Part shown: in pieces, positions 47,117-55,037 of the stretch
Layout: the number at the start of each line of letters is the position of its first letter
How positions within the stretch are numbered: position 1 is the first letter of the stretch
Source of the DNA: Thermoleophilales bacterium
GTDB taxonomy: Bacteria > Actinomycetota > Thermoleophilia > Solirubrobacterales > 70-9
Assembly: GCA_020636955.1 (NCBI GenBank)
Contig: JACJWY010000004.1
Span: forward strand, 62,001-126,000
Reading direction: 5' to 3'
DNA: 64,000 nucleotides
Translations under genes and position numbers: made by a program
Notes under the pieces: model-generated
What the model was told of the DNA's origin: nothing
The model's database searches: none
Seen by the model: only the letters and a program-made list of their open reading frames with translations

Positions 47117-47122
47117 TAACAT
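47117..47122 (+). promoter_or_regulatory. -10 box of the acyl-CoA dehydrogenase gene (leaderless type)
   Basis: TAACAT, seven bases before the ATG at 47130. Confidence 0.5.
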
Positions 47123-47129
47123 TCGGGTC

Positions 47130-48392
47130 ATGACTGCTACAGAAACTTCAGAAGAAGCCACTGTGGATGCGGATTCCGAGCCGAAATTCAGCCTCGAGCT
47201 GAATCAGGACCAGAAGGACATCCAGGAGTGGGTACACGGCTTCGCCGAGAACGTGATGCGCCCCGCCGCCCATGAATGGGACGAGCGCGAGGAATTCCCC
47301 TGGGAAATCGTGCAGGAGGCCGCCAAGATCGGCCTTTACGGCTTCGAGGGAACTGCCCAGTTCTTCGCCGACCCGACCGGCCTCAGTCTGCCGCTGGTCA
47401 ACGAGGAACTTTTCTGGGGCGATGCCGGTCTCGGCATGGCAATTCAGGGCACCGGTCTCGCCGTCGCCTCGATCTTCGGCCAGGGCACTCCCGAACAGAT
47501 CGGCGAATGGGTCCCACAGTGTTACGGCACCGAGGATGACGTCCAGATCGCCGCGTTCTGCTCCTCCGAGCCCGACGCCGGCTCCGACGTCTCGAACGTC
47601 CGCACCACGGCCAAGTACGACGAGGCCAACGACGAGTGGGTGATCAACGGCCAGAAGGCCTGGGCCACCAACGGCGGTATCGCCAACGTTCACGTGGTGA
47701 TTGCCTCGGTCGACCGTGAGCTCGGATCGCGCGGCCACGCGGCCTTCGTGATCCCGCCGAACACCCCCGGCTGCTCCCAGGGCGCCAAGGTCAAGAAGCA
47801 CGGCATTCGCGCTTCCCACACCGCTGACGTCCACCTCGACGACTGCCGCGTGCCCGGCAGTTGCCTGCTCGGCGGCAAGGAGAAGCTCGACGAGCGCCTC
47901 GCCCGGGTCCGGGAAGGCAAGAAGGGCAAGCAGCAGGCTGCCATGGCTACCTTCGAGGCTTCCCGCCCGATCGTCGGCTCGCAGGCCATCGGCATCGCCA
48001 GGGCCGCCTACGAGTACGCACTGGAGTACGCCAAGGAGCGCGTCCAGTTCGGCCGTCCGATCATCGAGAACCAGGCGATCGCCTTCACGCTCGCTGACAT
48101 GTGCCTCGAGATCGACGCCGCCCGCCTGCTCGTCTGGCGCGCCTCCTGGATGGGTCGCAACCAGATTCCGTTCAAGAACAGCGAAGGCTCGATGTCGAAG
48201 CTGAAGGGAGGCGAAGTCGCGACCTGGGTCACCGAGCGTGCGATCCAGATCCTCGGCGGCAACGGCTACACCCGCGAGTTCCCGGTCGAGCGCATGCACC
48301 GCGACGCGAAGATCTATGACATCTTCGAGGGCACCGCGGAAATCCAGCGACTGGTCATCTCCCGCAGCATCTCGGGTCTCAAGATCAAGTAG
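47130..48392 (+). CDS. Acyl-CoA dehydrogenase
   Basis: FAD flavoenzyme of 420 aa that forms the 2,3-double bond in acyl-CoA. Signatures: FCSSEPDAGSDVSNV, NGQKAWATNGG, RASHTADVHLDDCRVP, KERVQFGRPIIENQAIAFTLAD, the QILGGNGYTREFPVERMHRDAK region and a catalytic-base candidate in YDIFEGTAEIQRLVI. The first 18 residues are an acidic Thr/Glu leader not found in most members. With the nearby enoyl-CoA hydratase it could belong to beta-oxidation, but dnaE lies between. Codon use is unusually uniform, suggesting high expression. Confidence 0.92.
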   Translation: MTATETSEEATVDADSEPKFSLELNQDQKDIQEWVHGFAENVMRPAAHEWDEREEFPWEIVQEAAKIGLYGFEGTAQFFADPTGLSLPLVNEELFWGDAGLGMAIQGTGLAVASIFGQGTPEQIGEWVPQCYGTEDDVQIAAFCSSEPDAGSDVSNVRTTAKYDEANDEWVINGQKAWATNGGIANVHVVIASVDRELGSRGHAAFVIPPNTPGCSQGAKVKKHGIRASHTADVHLDDCRVPGSCLLGGKEKLDERLARVREGKKGKQQAAMATFEASRPIVGSQAIGIARAAYEYALEYAKERVQFGRPIIENQAIAFTLADMCLEIDAARLLVWRASWMGRNQIPFKNSEGSMSKLKGGEVATWVTERAIQILGGNGYTREFPVERMHRDAKIYDIFEGTAEIQRLVISRSISGLKIK

Positions 48393-48421
48393 CGCCGGTT
48401 CGAAGTTCTCCTGTTGCACCG

Positions 48422-48447
48422 AAAGGGCGGCCTCCAGGCCGCCCTTT
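48422..48447 (+). terminator. Terminator after the acyl-CoA dehydrogenase gene
   Basis: Perfect 12-base-pair inverted repeat AAAGGGCGGCCT-cc-AGGCCGCCCTTT. It carries A- and T-runs on both sides, so it could work in both directions. Confidence 0.85.
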
Positions 48448-48521
48448 CTCATGGCGCTTCGGGGCTGGCCCGGGCGGCCCCTGGCATCCACCCGCTGAGG
48501 ACGGGTGGTGTCGGCATGTCG

Positions 48522-48568
48522 CGCGAACCCACTTTGTGCCACATACCGGCACAAACTGGGCTCTCGCG
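48522..48568. repeat. Long imperfect hairpin
   Basis: Paired segments, outer to inner: CGCGA (48522-48526) with TCGCG (48564-48568), CCCA (48528-48531) with TGGG (48557-48560), and TTTGTGCC (48533-48540) with GGCACAAA (48548-48555), around a seven-base loop. That is 17 pairs with small mismatches. No T-run follows. It could be a structured RNA or a regulator site. Confidence 0.6.
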
Positions 48569-48716
48569 GTACTTCGACTGCCGCCGGACCCAGACCCAGA
48601 GCTGGTGCCGATCGGAGTTGTCTGTTTAGACGACTCTCACACCCACCTTCCGAGACTCGAGCGTGAGCCCGGCCCGACAGGCCGCCCCTCTCAATGACAA
48701 GCGGTTCTGTTCCGAC

Positions 48717-49760
48717 CTAGTTGTCGGAGGCTTTGGCGTTCGCTTCAGCGGCTGCCTCAGCCATCTGCTGCTCGAGTTTGAGGGAGATGAAGGTCATCGG
48801 ACCCTTGTCCTCGAATCTCGAGCTGACGTTGCCCGCCAATCCGCCTTCGAGGGCTAGCTCGCTGATCAGATCCAGCTTGAGCTCGCCTGAGCCTTCGCTG
48901 AAGTCGAGATCGCGGAGATCGACCCAGACGATGTTCGGGCGGGTGGTGGATTCGAATACGTACCGTTTGTTGGTCAGGTCCGACACCGTCTGCCAGATGG
49001 TCTGCGATGCATCCGGCTTGCCCGGGTCAGGGATCCGGAAAGGCTGGGCCGCGTTGCGGATCACGCTGAACATCGCGGCGATCGCCTCGAGCTGGGTCCT
49101 GGGCTGCTGCAGACGGCTCGCGTAGTAGGACGCCCGGGCGAACCGGTCCGTGGCCAGGTTCGTGCCGGGGAGGGGAGCGTCACCGCCGAGTCCTTCGTAC
49201 TGCTTAACCAGTTCGATCTGCTGGTCGTAGGTCGGTGAGTTGGTCATCACGCGGTACTCGGGGCTGTGGTGGATGACCGCCTCCCCGTTCACGTACTCGA
49301 TGATGGCCGAATCGCCGGTGGCATCGTCGAGTGCGAGGTGAATCGTCGGCGGCTTTCCGCCGGTGGGATCCTGCAGCTGAACAACCTGGACATCATTCTT
49401 CTCTACCCATTCCACGGCCTCGGCCACCGTCGCGAAGTTATCGAGGAAATACTGCATCCAGACAGCCTGGCTCAATTTGGTTCGGCCCTCGGCGGGGGCC
49501 CCGTAATCGGACTCGGCCAGCCAGAGGACGTGGCCGGCAAGGCCTTCCTCGTTGATCCCGTCGACGGAAATGATGTCGAAGGAAGTGGCGATGACGCTGC
49601 CGTACTTCGAGGTCCAGGTCAGGTCGCCGTTTACACCGTCATCGCGGTCGATTCCGCGGGGCTGCTTCCACAGGTTGGTCATCAGGTCCTTGTGGAAGTC
49701 CATGTTCCGCCCGACGATCACCGCTCCATTGGCGTCGGGCCACATCACTCTTGTGCACAT
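48717..49760 (-). CDS. Linear amide C-N hydrolase, choloylglycine hydrolase/penicillin V acylase family
   Basis: Ntn-type amidase of 347 aa. The nucleophile is Cys2 right after the start Met (MCTRVMWPDANG), exposed by Met removal. GRNMDFHKDL, the Asn/Arg region and VDGINEEGLAGH match the family, as does MTNSPTYDQQ for the conserved Asn. There is no signal peptide, so it should be cytoplasmic. Family members cleave conjugated bile salts, penicillin V or N-acyl-homoserine lactones; the substrate here is unknown. It lies 100 bases downstream of glutamate decarboxylase on the same strand, probably in one operon. Confidence 0.9.
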   Translation of the reverse strand: MCTRVMWPDANGAVIVGRNMDFHKDLMTNLWKQPRGIDRDDGVNGDLTWTSKYGSVIATSFDIISVDGINEEGLAGHVLWLAESDYGAPAEGRTKLSQAVWMQYFLDNFATVAEAVEWVEKNDVQVVQLQDPTGGKPPTIHLALDDATGDSAIIEYVNGEAVIHHSPEYRVMTNSPTYDQQIELVKQYEGLGGDAPLPGTNLATDRFARASYYASRLQQPRTQLEAIAAMFSVIRNAAQPFRIPDPGKPDASQTIWQTVSDLTNKRYVFESTTRPNIVWVDLRDLDFSEGSGELKLDLISELALEGGLAGNVSSRFEDKGPMTFISLKLEQQMAEAAAEANAKASDN

Positions 49761-49860
49761 CTTCTATCCGTCGCTCCTGGCTTGATCCCGCCCGAAAACA
49801 CTTGGAGTCCCATGCGGCATTCTCTCGTTCCCCGGGGTCGGTAACCGGGATCGGTACCGG

Positions 49861-51255
49861 CTAATAGCCGTGGCCGGTGTGGGTGGGGGGTGTTGCGGCC
49901 TTTCCTTCTCCCCGCTGGCGGAGGTACTTGATCGATGCTTCGAAGTCATCGCAGAGGGCGTCGACGAGTTCGCGGGTCTGGTTGAACTTGACCAGCATCC
50001 GGATGATCCGGTCATTCTCGTTGTCTGGTGGCATCTGGTACGCCGGTACCAGCCAGCCCCGGCGTCTGGCCAGTTCTCCGACCAGGTCGTTGCTGTCGAA
50101 CGGCTCGTTGTCGTTGGTCTTGGCGATCAGCAGCGGCAGGGTCGGGTTGTCGTCGTCATAAATCGACAGCGCGTCCATCTCGCGCAGGCGAGCGGCCAGG
50201 GCTTCCCGGTTGTCTCCCATCGCGCGGACAATGGAGCTGTATCCCGAGTGACCGAGCCGGAGGAACTGGTAGTACTGGGCGAGGACGAACGACGAACTTC
50301 CCGAGAAGTTCAGGGTGAAGGTGGCGTCCTTCTCGCCAAGGTAGTCCTCATAGAAGATGAGATCTTCCGGAACCTGGGCGTCGGTGCGGGTCACGAGCCA
50401 GCCGATGCCGGGGTAGACGAGACCGAACTTGTGGCCCGAGGTGTTGATCGACACCACCGAATCAAGGCGGAAGTCCCAGGTGAAGTCGGGATCCGAAAAC
50501 GGGAAAACGAAGCCACCAGAGGCGGCATCGATGTGCATCGGGACCTCGAGGCCCTTGCCTTTGAGCTCGGTGAGCATCTGGTCGATGCCGACCACGTCAT
50601 CGCATTGGCCGGTGAAAGTCGTGCCGACCACTCCGATCACGCCGATCGTGTTCTCGTCGATGTGCTCGCGGAAATCATCGGGACCCATCACCGTCTTGCC
50701 CTTGGGGATCGGAATGTTTCGCGGTTCGACGTCGAAATACCGGCAGAACTTGTCCCAGACCACGTGTACATCCGAGCCGTAGACGAGGTTCGGCTGCGTT
50801 ATGTCCTTGCCGGCCTTCTTCTGGCGGTTCTTCCAGTTCCACTTCATCGACAGTGCGCCGAGCATCACCGCTTCGGAGGATCCGGCGCAGGCAGTACCGG
50901 GAGCCTCCTGGCCGTCGGGACCGTTGAAGAGGTCGTGGATCATCCGAACACAGCGTTTCGAGATCTCTGCGGTTCGCGGATACTCGGCGTGGTCGATGTA
51001 GTTCTTGTGAAGGGTGTCGCCGATTAGCTGGCGGGCTTCCGGCTCCATGAAGGTGGTGACGAAGGTGGCCAGGTTCTTGCTGGGGTCACCATCGAGCTCC
51101 ATCTCCGACCCGATGACGTTGTATGCGGTGCGCGCAGGGATCCCGACTTCCGGCAACTGGTTGTCCGGAGCGGGCTGGGTGAAGTAACTCTCGACCAGAG
51201 TCTGTTCCCTTTCGGGATTCATTTTCTGCTGCGGTGTCGGTTCCGGCGGGGTCAT
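49861..51255 (-). CDS. gadB: Glutamate decarboxylase
   Basis: PLP enzyme (464 aa) converting glutamate to GABA with uptake of a proton. Motifs: the FMEPEARQL region, PGTACAGSSEAVMLGAL (cofactor phosphate site), HIDAASGGFVFPF, INTSGHKFGLVYPGIGW with the PLP lysine, and a C-terminal tail ending in HTGHGY that resembles the pH-sensing histidine tail of GadB. The start is ATG 51255 (MTPPEPTPQQ), preceded by GGAGACA; an open frame to 51645 runs antisense to gltX. No gadC antiporter lies in the window. Confidence 0.94.
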   Translation of the reverse strand: MTPPEPTPQQKMNPEREQTLVESYFTQPAPDNQLPEVGIPARTAYNVIGSEMELDGDPSKNLATFVTTFMEPEARQLIGDTLHKNYIDHAEYPRTAEISKRCVRMIHDLFNGPDGQEAPGTACAGSSEAVMLGALSMKWNWKNRQKKAGKDITQPNLVYGSDVHVVWDKFCRYFDVEPRNIPIPKGKTVMGPDDFREHIDENTIGVIGVVGTTFTGQCDDVVGIDQMLTELKGKGLEVPMHIDAASGGFVFPFSDPDFTWDFRLDSVVSINTSGHKFGLVYPGIGWLVTRTDAQVPEDLIFYEDYLGEKDATFTLNFSGSSSFVLAQYYQFLRLGHSGYSSIVRAMGDNREALAARLREMDALSIYDDDNPTLPLLIAKTNDNEPFDSNDLVGELARRRGWLVPAYQMPPDNENDRIIRMLVKFNQTRELVDALCDDFEASIKYLRQRGEGKAATPPTHTGHGY

Positions 51256-51392
51256 CTGTCTCCTTCGGTGCTCGGTTGACGACAACCTACCCGCTGGCCA
51301 ACGGTGGACGGTCATACGGATCGGATGATGCGCGTCGGGTGCTGTGGTGTTTCGATTCCTCGTCGGCTCCCGCTGTGGAAACATGGGCAAAG

Positions 51393-52814
51393 ATGAGCAC
51401 CGCTGAAAAAGCAACACGCGTTCGCTTCGCTCCTTCACCGACCGGTGCCCTGCACATCGGCGGCGCCCGCACCGCCCTTTACAACTGGCTTGCGGCCCGT
51501 CACGACGGCGGCACCATGGTCTTGCGCATCGAAGACACAGACCTCGAACGCTCGACCCCCGAGAACGTGGCCCAGATCCTCGACGCCCTGCGCTGGCTCG
51601 ACCTGGATTGGGACGAAGGTCCGATCTCGCAGGTCGGCCGGGCAAATGACCACGCCGCCGCGCTTCAGAAGCTGCTCGATTCCGGGGCTGCCTACCCTGA
51701 CTCGGCCACGGCCGAGGACGTCAAGGCATGGAAGGCCGAGCACGGGGCGGACCGGGGCTATCGCGGAACCCCTTCCGGGGACGGAAGCGGAGCGATCCGC
51801 CTGAGGGTGCCCGACGACGGTGACACGGTAGTCGATGACCTGATCCGCGGCGAGGTGCGTTTCCCCAACCGCAGCTACGACGATTTCGTGATCGCCCGAA
51901 ATGACGGTTCCGTGCTCTACAACTTCGCGGTCGCTGTCGATGACGCCGACATGGGGATCACCGAAGTGATCCGTGGTGACGATCATCTCTCAAACACACC
52001 GAAGCAGCTGCTGGTCTTCGAGGCGCTCGGAATCAAACCGCCCCGGTACGCCCACGTGCCACTTCTGCACGGACCAGACGGCAAGAAACTCTCCAAGCGC
52101 CACGGTGCAGCCTCGGTGCAGGAACTTCGCGATGCGGGCTATCTGCCCGAGGCGATCCGCAATTACATCGCCCTGCTGGGCTGGGGCCCGGGTGATGACG
52201 AGACTCTGCTCTCGACCGACGATCTGGTCGAAAGGTTCCGTCCCGAGGACGTCGGAAAGTCATCGGCCGTATTCGACGAGAAAAAGCTGCGCTGGATGAA
52301 CGGCAGGTACATGCGTGAGATGCCGGCATGGGAATACCTCGAGGCGGTCCGCAGCTTTGTCGAGGCCGAGACCGGGGGAAGGCCGCTGAACGAGGAGCGC
52401 TTCGAGTTCGGCTGCCGGATCGTCCAGGAGAAGGCACAGACACTCAGGGAAGTCTGGCCGCTGATCCGTTTCCTCTTCGAGCCACCGGTCCAGGACGACA
52501 AGGCCTGGCGCAAGGTCATGAAGGGGGAGGCGGCCCGGGTTCTCACGGAGGTCGAAGCCCTGCTGATCGGAATCGCCGATAGCGGTGAAGGGCCGAATCA
52601 CGATGGTTTCGCGATCGAAGCGGTCCAGTCGGTCCTGGAGCCGTTGCCGGAAAAGCTTGACCTCGGTGCCGGGAAGGTCTTTCAGCCGATCCGTGTGGCG
52701 ATCACGGGAACGACCATCTCGCCGGGAATATTCGAGTCGGTCGCGGCGCTCGGCCGCGAAGAAACCTTGGCCAGAATCGAAGTCGCAAGGTCCAAGCTGG
52801 CTGATCAGTCCTGA
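51393..52814 (+). CDS. gltX: Glutamyl-tRNA synthetase
   Basis: Class I synthetase, 473 aa from ATG 51393 (MSTAEKATRVRFAPSPTG). HIGH motif in ALHIGGARTALYN, KMSKS as KKLSKRHGAAS, and the anticodon-binding helical C-terminus. An open extension upstream to 51234 lacks family similarity. As gatCAB is also present, this enzyme may be non-discriminating and also load Glu on tRNA-Gln, with GatCAB correcting it. That is inference. It is divergent from gadB. Confidence 0.95.
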   Translation: MSTAEKATRVRFAPSPTGALHIGGARTALYNWLAARHDGGTMVLRIEDTDLERSTPENVAQILDALRWLDLDWDEGPISQVGRANDHAAALQKLLDSGAAYPDSATAEDVKAWKAEHGADRGYRGTPSGDGSGAIRLRVPDDGDTVVDDLIRGEVRFPNRSYDDFVIARNDGSVLYNFAVAVDDADMGITEVIRGDDHLSNTPKQLLVFEALGIKPPRYAHVPLLHGPDGKKLSKRHGAASVQELRDAGYLPEAIRNYIALLGWGPGDDETLLSTDDLVERFRPEDVGKSSAVFDEKKLRWMNGRYMREMPAWEYLEAVRSFVEAETGGRPLNEERFEFGCRIVQEKAQTLREVWPLIRFLFEPPVQDDKAWRKVMKGEAARVLTEVEALLIGIADSGEGPNHDGFAIEAVQSVLEPLPEKLDLGAGKVFQPIRVAITGTTISPGIFESVAALGREETLARIEVARSKLADQS

Positions 52815-52884
52815 ATCCGGCAAATACCTGTTTTCTGACAGGGTTAGTCTGCTTTACGTCGCCGGATGCGATAAAAGTGTCGGC

Positions 52885-53283
52885 GTGATCTCGGTTACGT
52901 CCAAGTCGCGATACGCCGTAGTGGCGCTGGTCGAGCTGGCCGGCTCCGGGGATCGGCCGATGCCGGTCAAGGAGCTGGCCGAGCGCCGCAACATCCCTGA
53001 TCAGTTCTTGGAGCAGCTCTTCTCCACCCTGCGGCGGGCAGGCTTGCTGACCAGCCGCCGGGGTAGCAAGGGCGGATACATCCTTGCCCGTCCGGCCGGT
53101 GACATCACGGTGCTCGAGGTTGTTCAGGCGCTCGACGGCAAGGTCGGCCAGGAGGCTGACGAGGCCGGCGGGATCTGGGCCGAAGGAGTGCGGGCCCTGC
53201 GGGGGGTGTTCGGCGAGACGACGATCGAAGATCTTCACGAACGTGAAGCCCGGGACGCGGCAGGAAGGATGTACTTCATTTGA
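52885..53283 (+). CDS. Rrf2 family regulator without Fe-S cysteines (CymR-like)
   Basis: A 132-aa winged-helix regulator: SKSRYAVVALVELAG, ERRNIPDQFLEQLFSTLRRAGLLTSRRGSKGGYILARPA and ITVLEVVQALDG are Rrf2 hallmarks. The region where IscR and NsrR carry three cysteines (after the GGY wing) has none. That resembles CymR, the cysteine-metabolism repressor that binds CysK. Its stop overlaps the cysK start. The start is GTG 52885; the frame is open further up to 52585 inside gltX. Confidence 0.88.
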   Translation: MISVTSKSRYAVVALVELAGSGDRPMPVKELAERRNIPDQFLEQLFSTLRRAGLLTSRRGSKGGYILARPAGDITVLEVVQALDGKVGQEADEAGGIWAEGVRALRGVFGETTIEDLHEREARDAAGRMYFI

Positions 53284-54200
53284 TCGCGCCCCAGGCATCG
53301 GCGACCGTGGGAGGAACCCCGCTGGTCTGGCTGGCCCGGATCGGCGAGGGCCTGGATGCGCAGGTCTGCGGCAAGCTCGAATACTTCAATCCGGGCGGAT
53401 CGGTCAAAGACCGGATCGGCGCCGCGATGATCGGGGCGGCGGAAGCCAGGGGCGAGCTGACCAGGGGCAAATCAGTGATCGTCGAACCGACCAGCGGTAA
53501 CACCGGCATCGCGCTGGCGATGATCTGTGCCGCCAGGGGATACGAGCTGATCCTGACCATGCCGGAGGGAATGAGCCGGGAACGGGCGAAGCTGCTGCGG
53601 GCCTATGGCGCCGAGGTAAGGGAGACGCCTTCCATGGGCGGCATGGACGAGGCAGTGGAAATGGCCCGGCGGATCGCGGCCGAAAGGGGCGGCTACATGC
53701 CCCTCCAGTTCTCGAACGAGGCAAACCCCCAGGCCCACTTTCGCTCGACCGGACCGGAAGTCTGGGCCGACACTGGCGGGGACATCGACGCCTTCGTCTG
53801 CGGGGTCGGCACCGGAGGCACCATTACGGGGGTGGCCCGGTACCTGAAGGAGCAGGGTTCTGACGCCCGGATTTATGCCGTCGAACCCGCGACCTCTCCG
53901 GTGCTCTCCGGCGGGCGTCCCGGGCCGCACCGGATACAGGGGATCGGGGCCGGTTTCGTCCCCGAAGTGCTCGAAATGGACCTGATCGACGAGGTAATTC
54001 CGGTCAGTGATGACGATGCGCTCCGCACGGCCCGAAAGCTTGCCTCGACCGAGGGGATCCTCGGCGGGATCTCCGCCGGGGCAAACGTCCATGCCGCCCT
54101 CGATCTGGCGGCCCGGCCGGAAATGGCAGGCGGCAGGATCGTCACCGTGATCTGCGACAGCGGCGACCGATACATGTCACTTCCCTTCTTCGCAACCTGA
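53280..54200 (+). CDS. cysK: Cysteine synthase A
   Basis: PLP enzyme making cysteine from O-acetylserine and sulfide. It shows NPGGSVKDRIGAAM with the PLP lysine, EPTSGNTGIALA, a GGTITGVARYLK phosphate loop and GISAGANVHAAL. Length 306 aa. The TTG start overlaps the upstream regulator's stop, and cysE follows after 29 bases with its own -10 box. Confidence 0.94.
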   Translation: MIAPQASATVGGTPLVWLARIGEGLDAQVCGKLEYFNPGGSVKDRIGAAMIGAAEARGELTRGKSVIVEPTSGNTGIALAMICAARGYELILTMPEGMSRERAKLLRAYGAEVRETPSMGGMDEAVEMARRIAAERGGYMPLQFSNEANPQAHFRSTGPEVWADTGGDIDAFVCGVGTGGTITGVARYLKEQGSDARIYAVEPATSPVLSGGRPGPHRIQGIGAGFVPEVLEMDLIDEVIPVSDDDALRTARKLASTEGILGGISAGANVHAALDLAARPEMAGGRIVTVICDSGDRYMSLPFFAT

Positions 54201-54217
54201 CCGCGACGGCAACCTTC

Positions 54218-54223
54218 TAGGCT
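54218..54223 (+). promoter_or_regulatory. -10 box of cysE (leaderless type)
   Basis: TAGGCT, six bases before the GTG at 54230. Confidence 0.45.
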
Positions 54224-54229
54224 CTTCGG

Positions 54230-54967
54230 GTGGCCGAAGACCTGATCACCCGGACCTTCGGGGGCGTCCGCTCCCACATCGCCGCTGCCCGTGGCCGCGA
54301 TCCCGCGACGGCCAATGTCTCCAGCCTGGAGATCCTGCTGACCTGGCCGGGGGTGCAGGCCCTGCTGGCCTATCGCCTGGCCAACCGGTTCAGGCGATCC
54401 GGAATTCCGCTGCTTCCATTCGCCGTGTCCTATCTGAGCCGCGCGATTACAGGCATCGAAATCCATCCCGATGCGAGGATCGGGCCGGGACTCTTCATCG
54501 ACCACGGCGCAGGCGTGGTGATCGGGGAAACCGCGGAGATCGGCGAGAACGTGACCCTCTACCAGGGGGTCACCCTGGGCGGAACCGGCTTTCAGGCAGG
54601 CAAACGCCACCCGACGATCGAGGACAATGTGACGATCGGTTCCGGGGCAAAGCTGCTTGGGCCGATCAAGGTGGGTCACGGGGCCAAGATCGGCGCCAAC
54701 TCGGTGGTGGTGGAGGACGTTCCGCCGCGTTCGACAGTCGTCGGCAACCCCGGCCACCCGGTCCGGATTGAAGGCCGCAAAGTGACCGATGGTCCGGATG
54801 CCGACTGGATTCACCTGCCCGACCCGCTTCAGGACGCGGTGAAGTCACTTTCGGCCCGGATCAAGGACCTCGAGAGGCAGGTGGCCGAGCTATCCGGTGA
54901 GCCGAAGCCGGACGTGGATGAGCCTGACAACGAGCCAAAAAAGGGTCGCTCCTCGGCTGGCGGTTGA
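54230..54967 (+). CDS. cysE: Serine O-acetyltransferase
   Basis: Acetylates serine to O-acetylserine, the CysK substrate. The short-form CysE has an N-terminal helical part and a left-handed beta-helix of hexapeptide repeats (IHPDARIGPGLFIDHGAGVVIG, GVTLGGTGFQAGKRHPTIEDNV). The last 45 residues form a charged tail (QVAELSGEPKPDVDEPDN) ending KKGRSSAGG. The usual C-terminal Ile that inserts into CysK is absent, so the CysE-CysK complex may not form in the classic way. Confidence 0.93.
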   Translation: MAEDLITRTFGGVRSHIAAARGRDPATANVSSLEILLTWPGVQALLAYRLANRFRRSGIPLLPFAVSYLSRAITGIEIHPDARIGPGLFIDHGAGVVIGETAEIGENVTLYQGVTLGGTGFQAGKRHPTIEDNVTIGSGAKLLGPIKVGHGAKIGANSVVVEDVPPRSTVVGNPGHPVRIEGRKVTDGPDADWIHLPDPLQDAVKSLSARIKDLERQVAELSGEPKPDVDEPDNEPKKGRSSAGG

Positions 54968-55025
54968 GTTTGCGGCCGGTCCATAATCGGTCAACCTGAC
55001 GGATCGGCCCCGCCGCGGCGGTAGA

Positions 55026-55031
55026 TATCCT
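55026..55031 (+). promoter_or_regulatory. -10 box of pcrA (leaderless type)
   Basis: TATCCT, six bases before the GTG at 55038. Confidence 0.45.
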
Positions 55032-55037
55032 CGACGG

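Larger units (their letters stand above)
48393..48716. other. 324-base intergenic region
   Basis: Holds the acyl-CoA dehydrogenase terminator and an imperfect long hairpin at 48522-48568, listed separately. A shorter hairpin, CCACCCGctgaggaCGGGTGG, lies at 48488-48508. No open frame with family motifs is seen. Confidence 0.6.

Noticed and set aside
48393..48716. A short protein gene in the intergenic gap
   Set aside because: Short open frames exist but lack a ribosome site, family motifs and normal codon use, and they cross the terminator.
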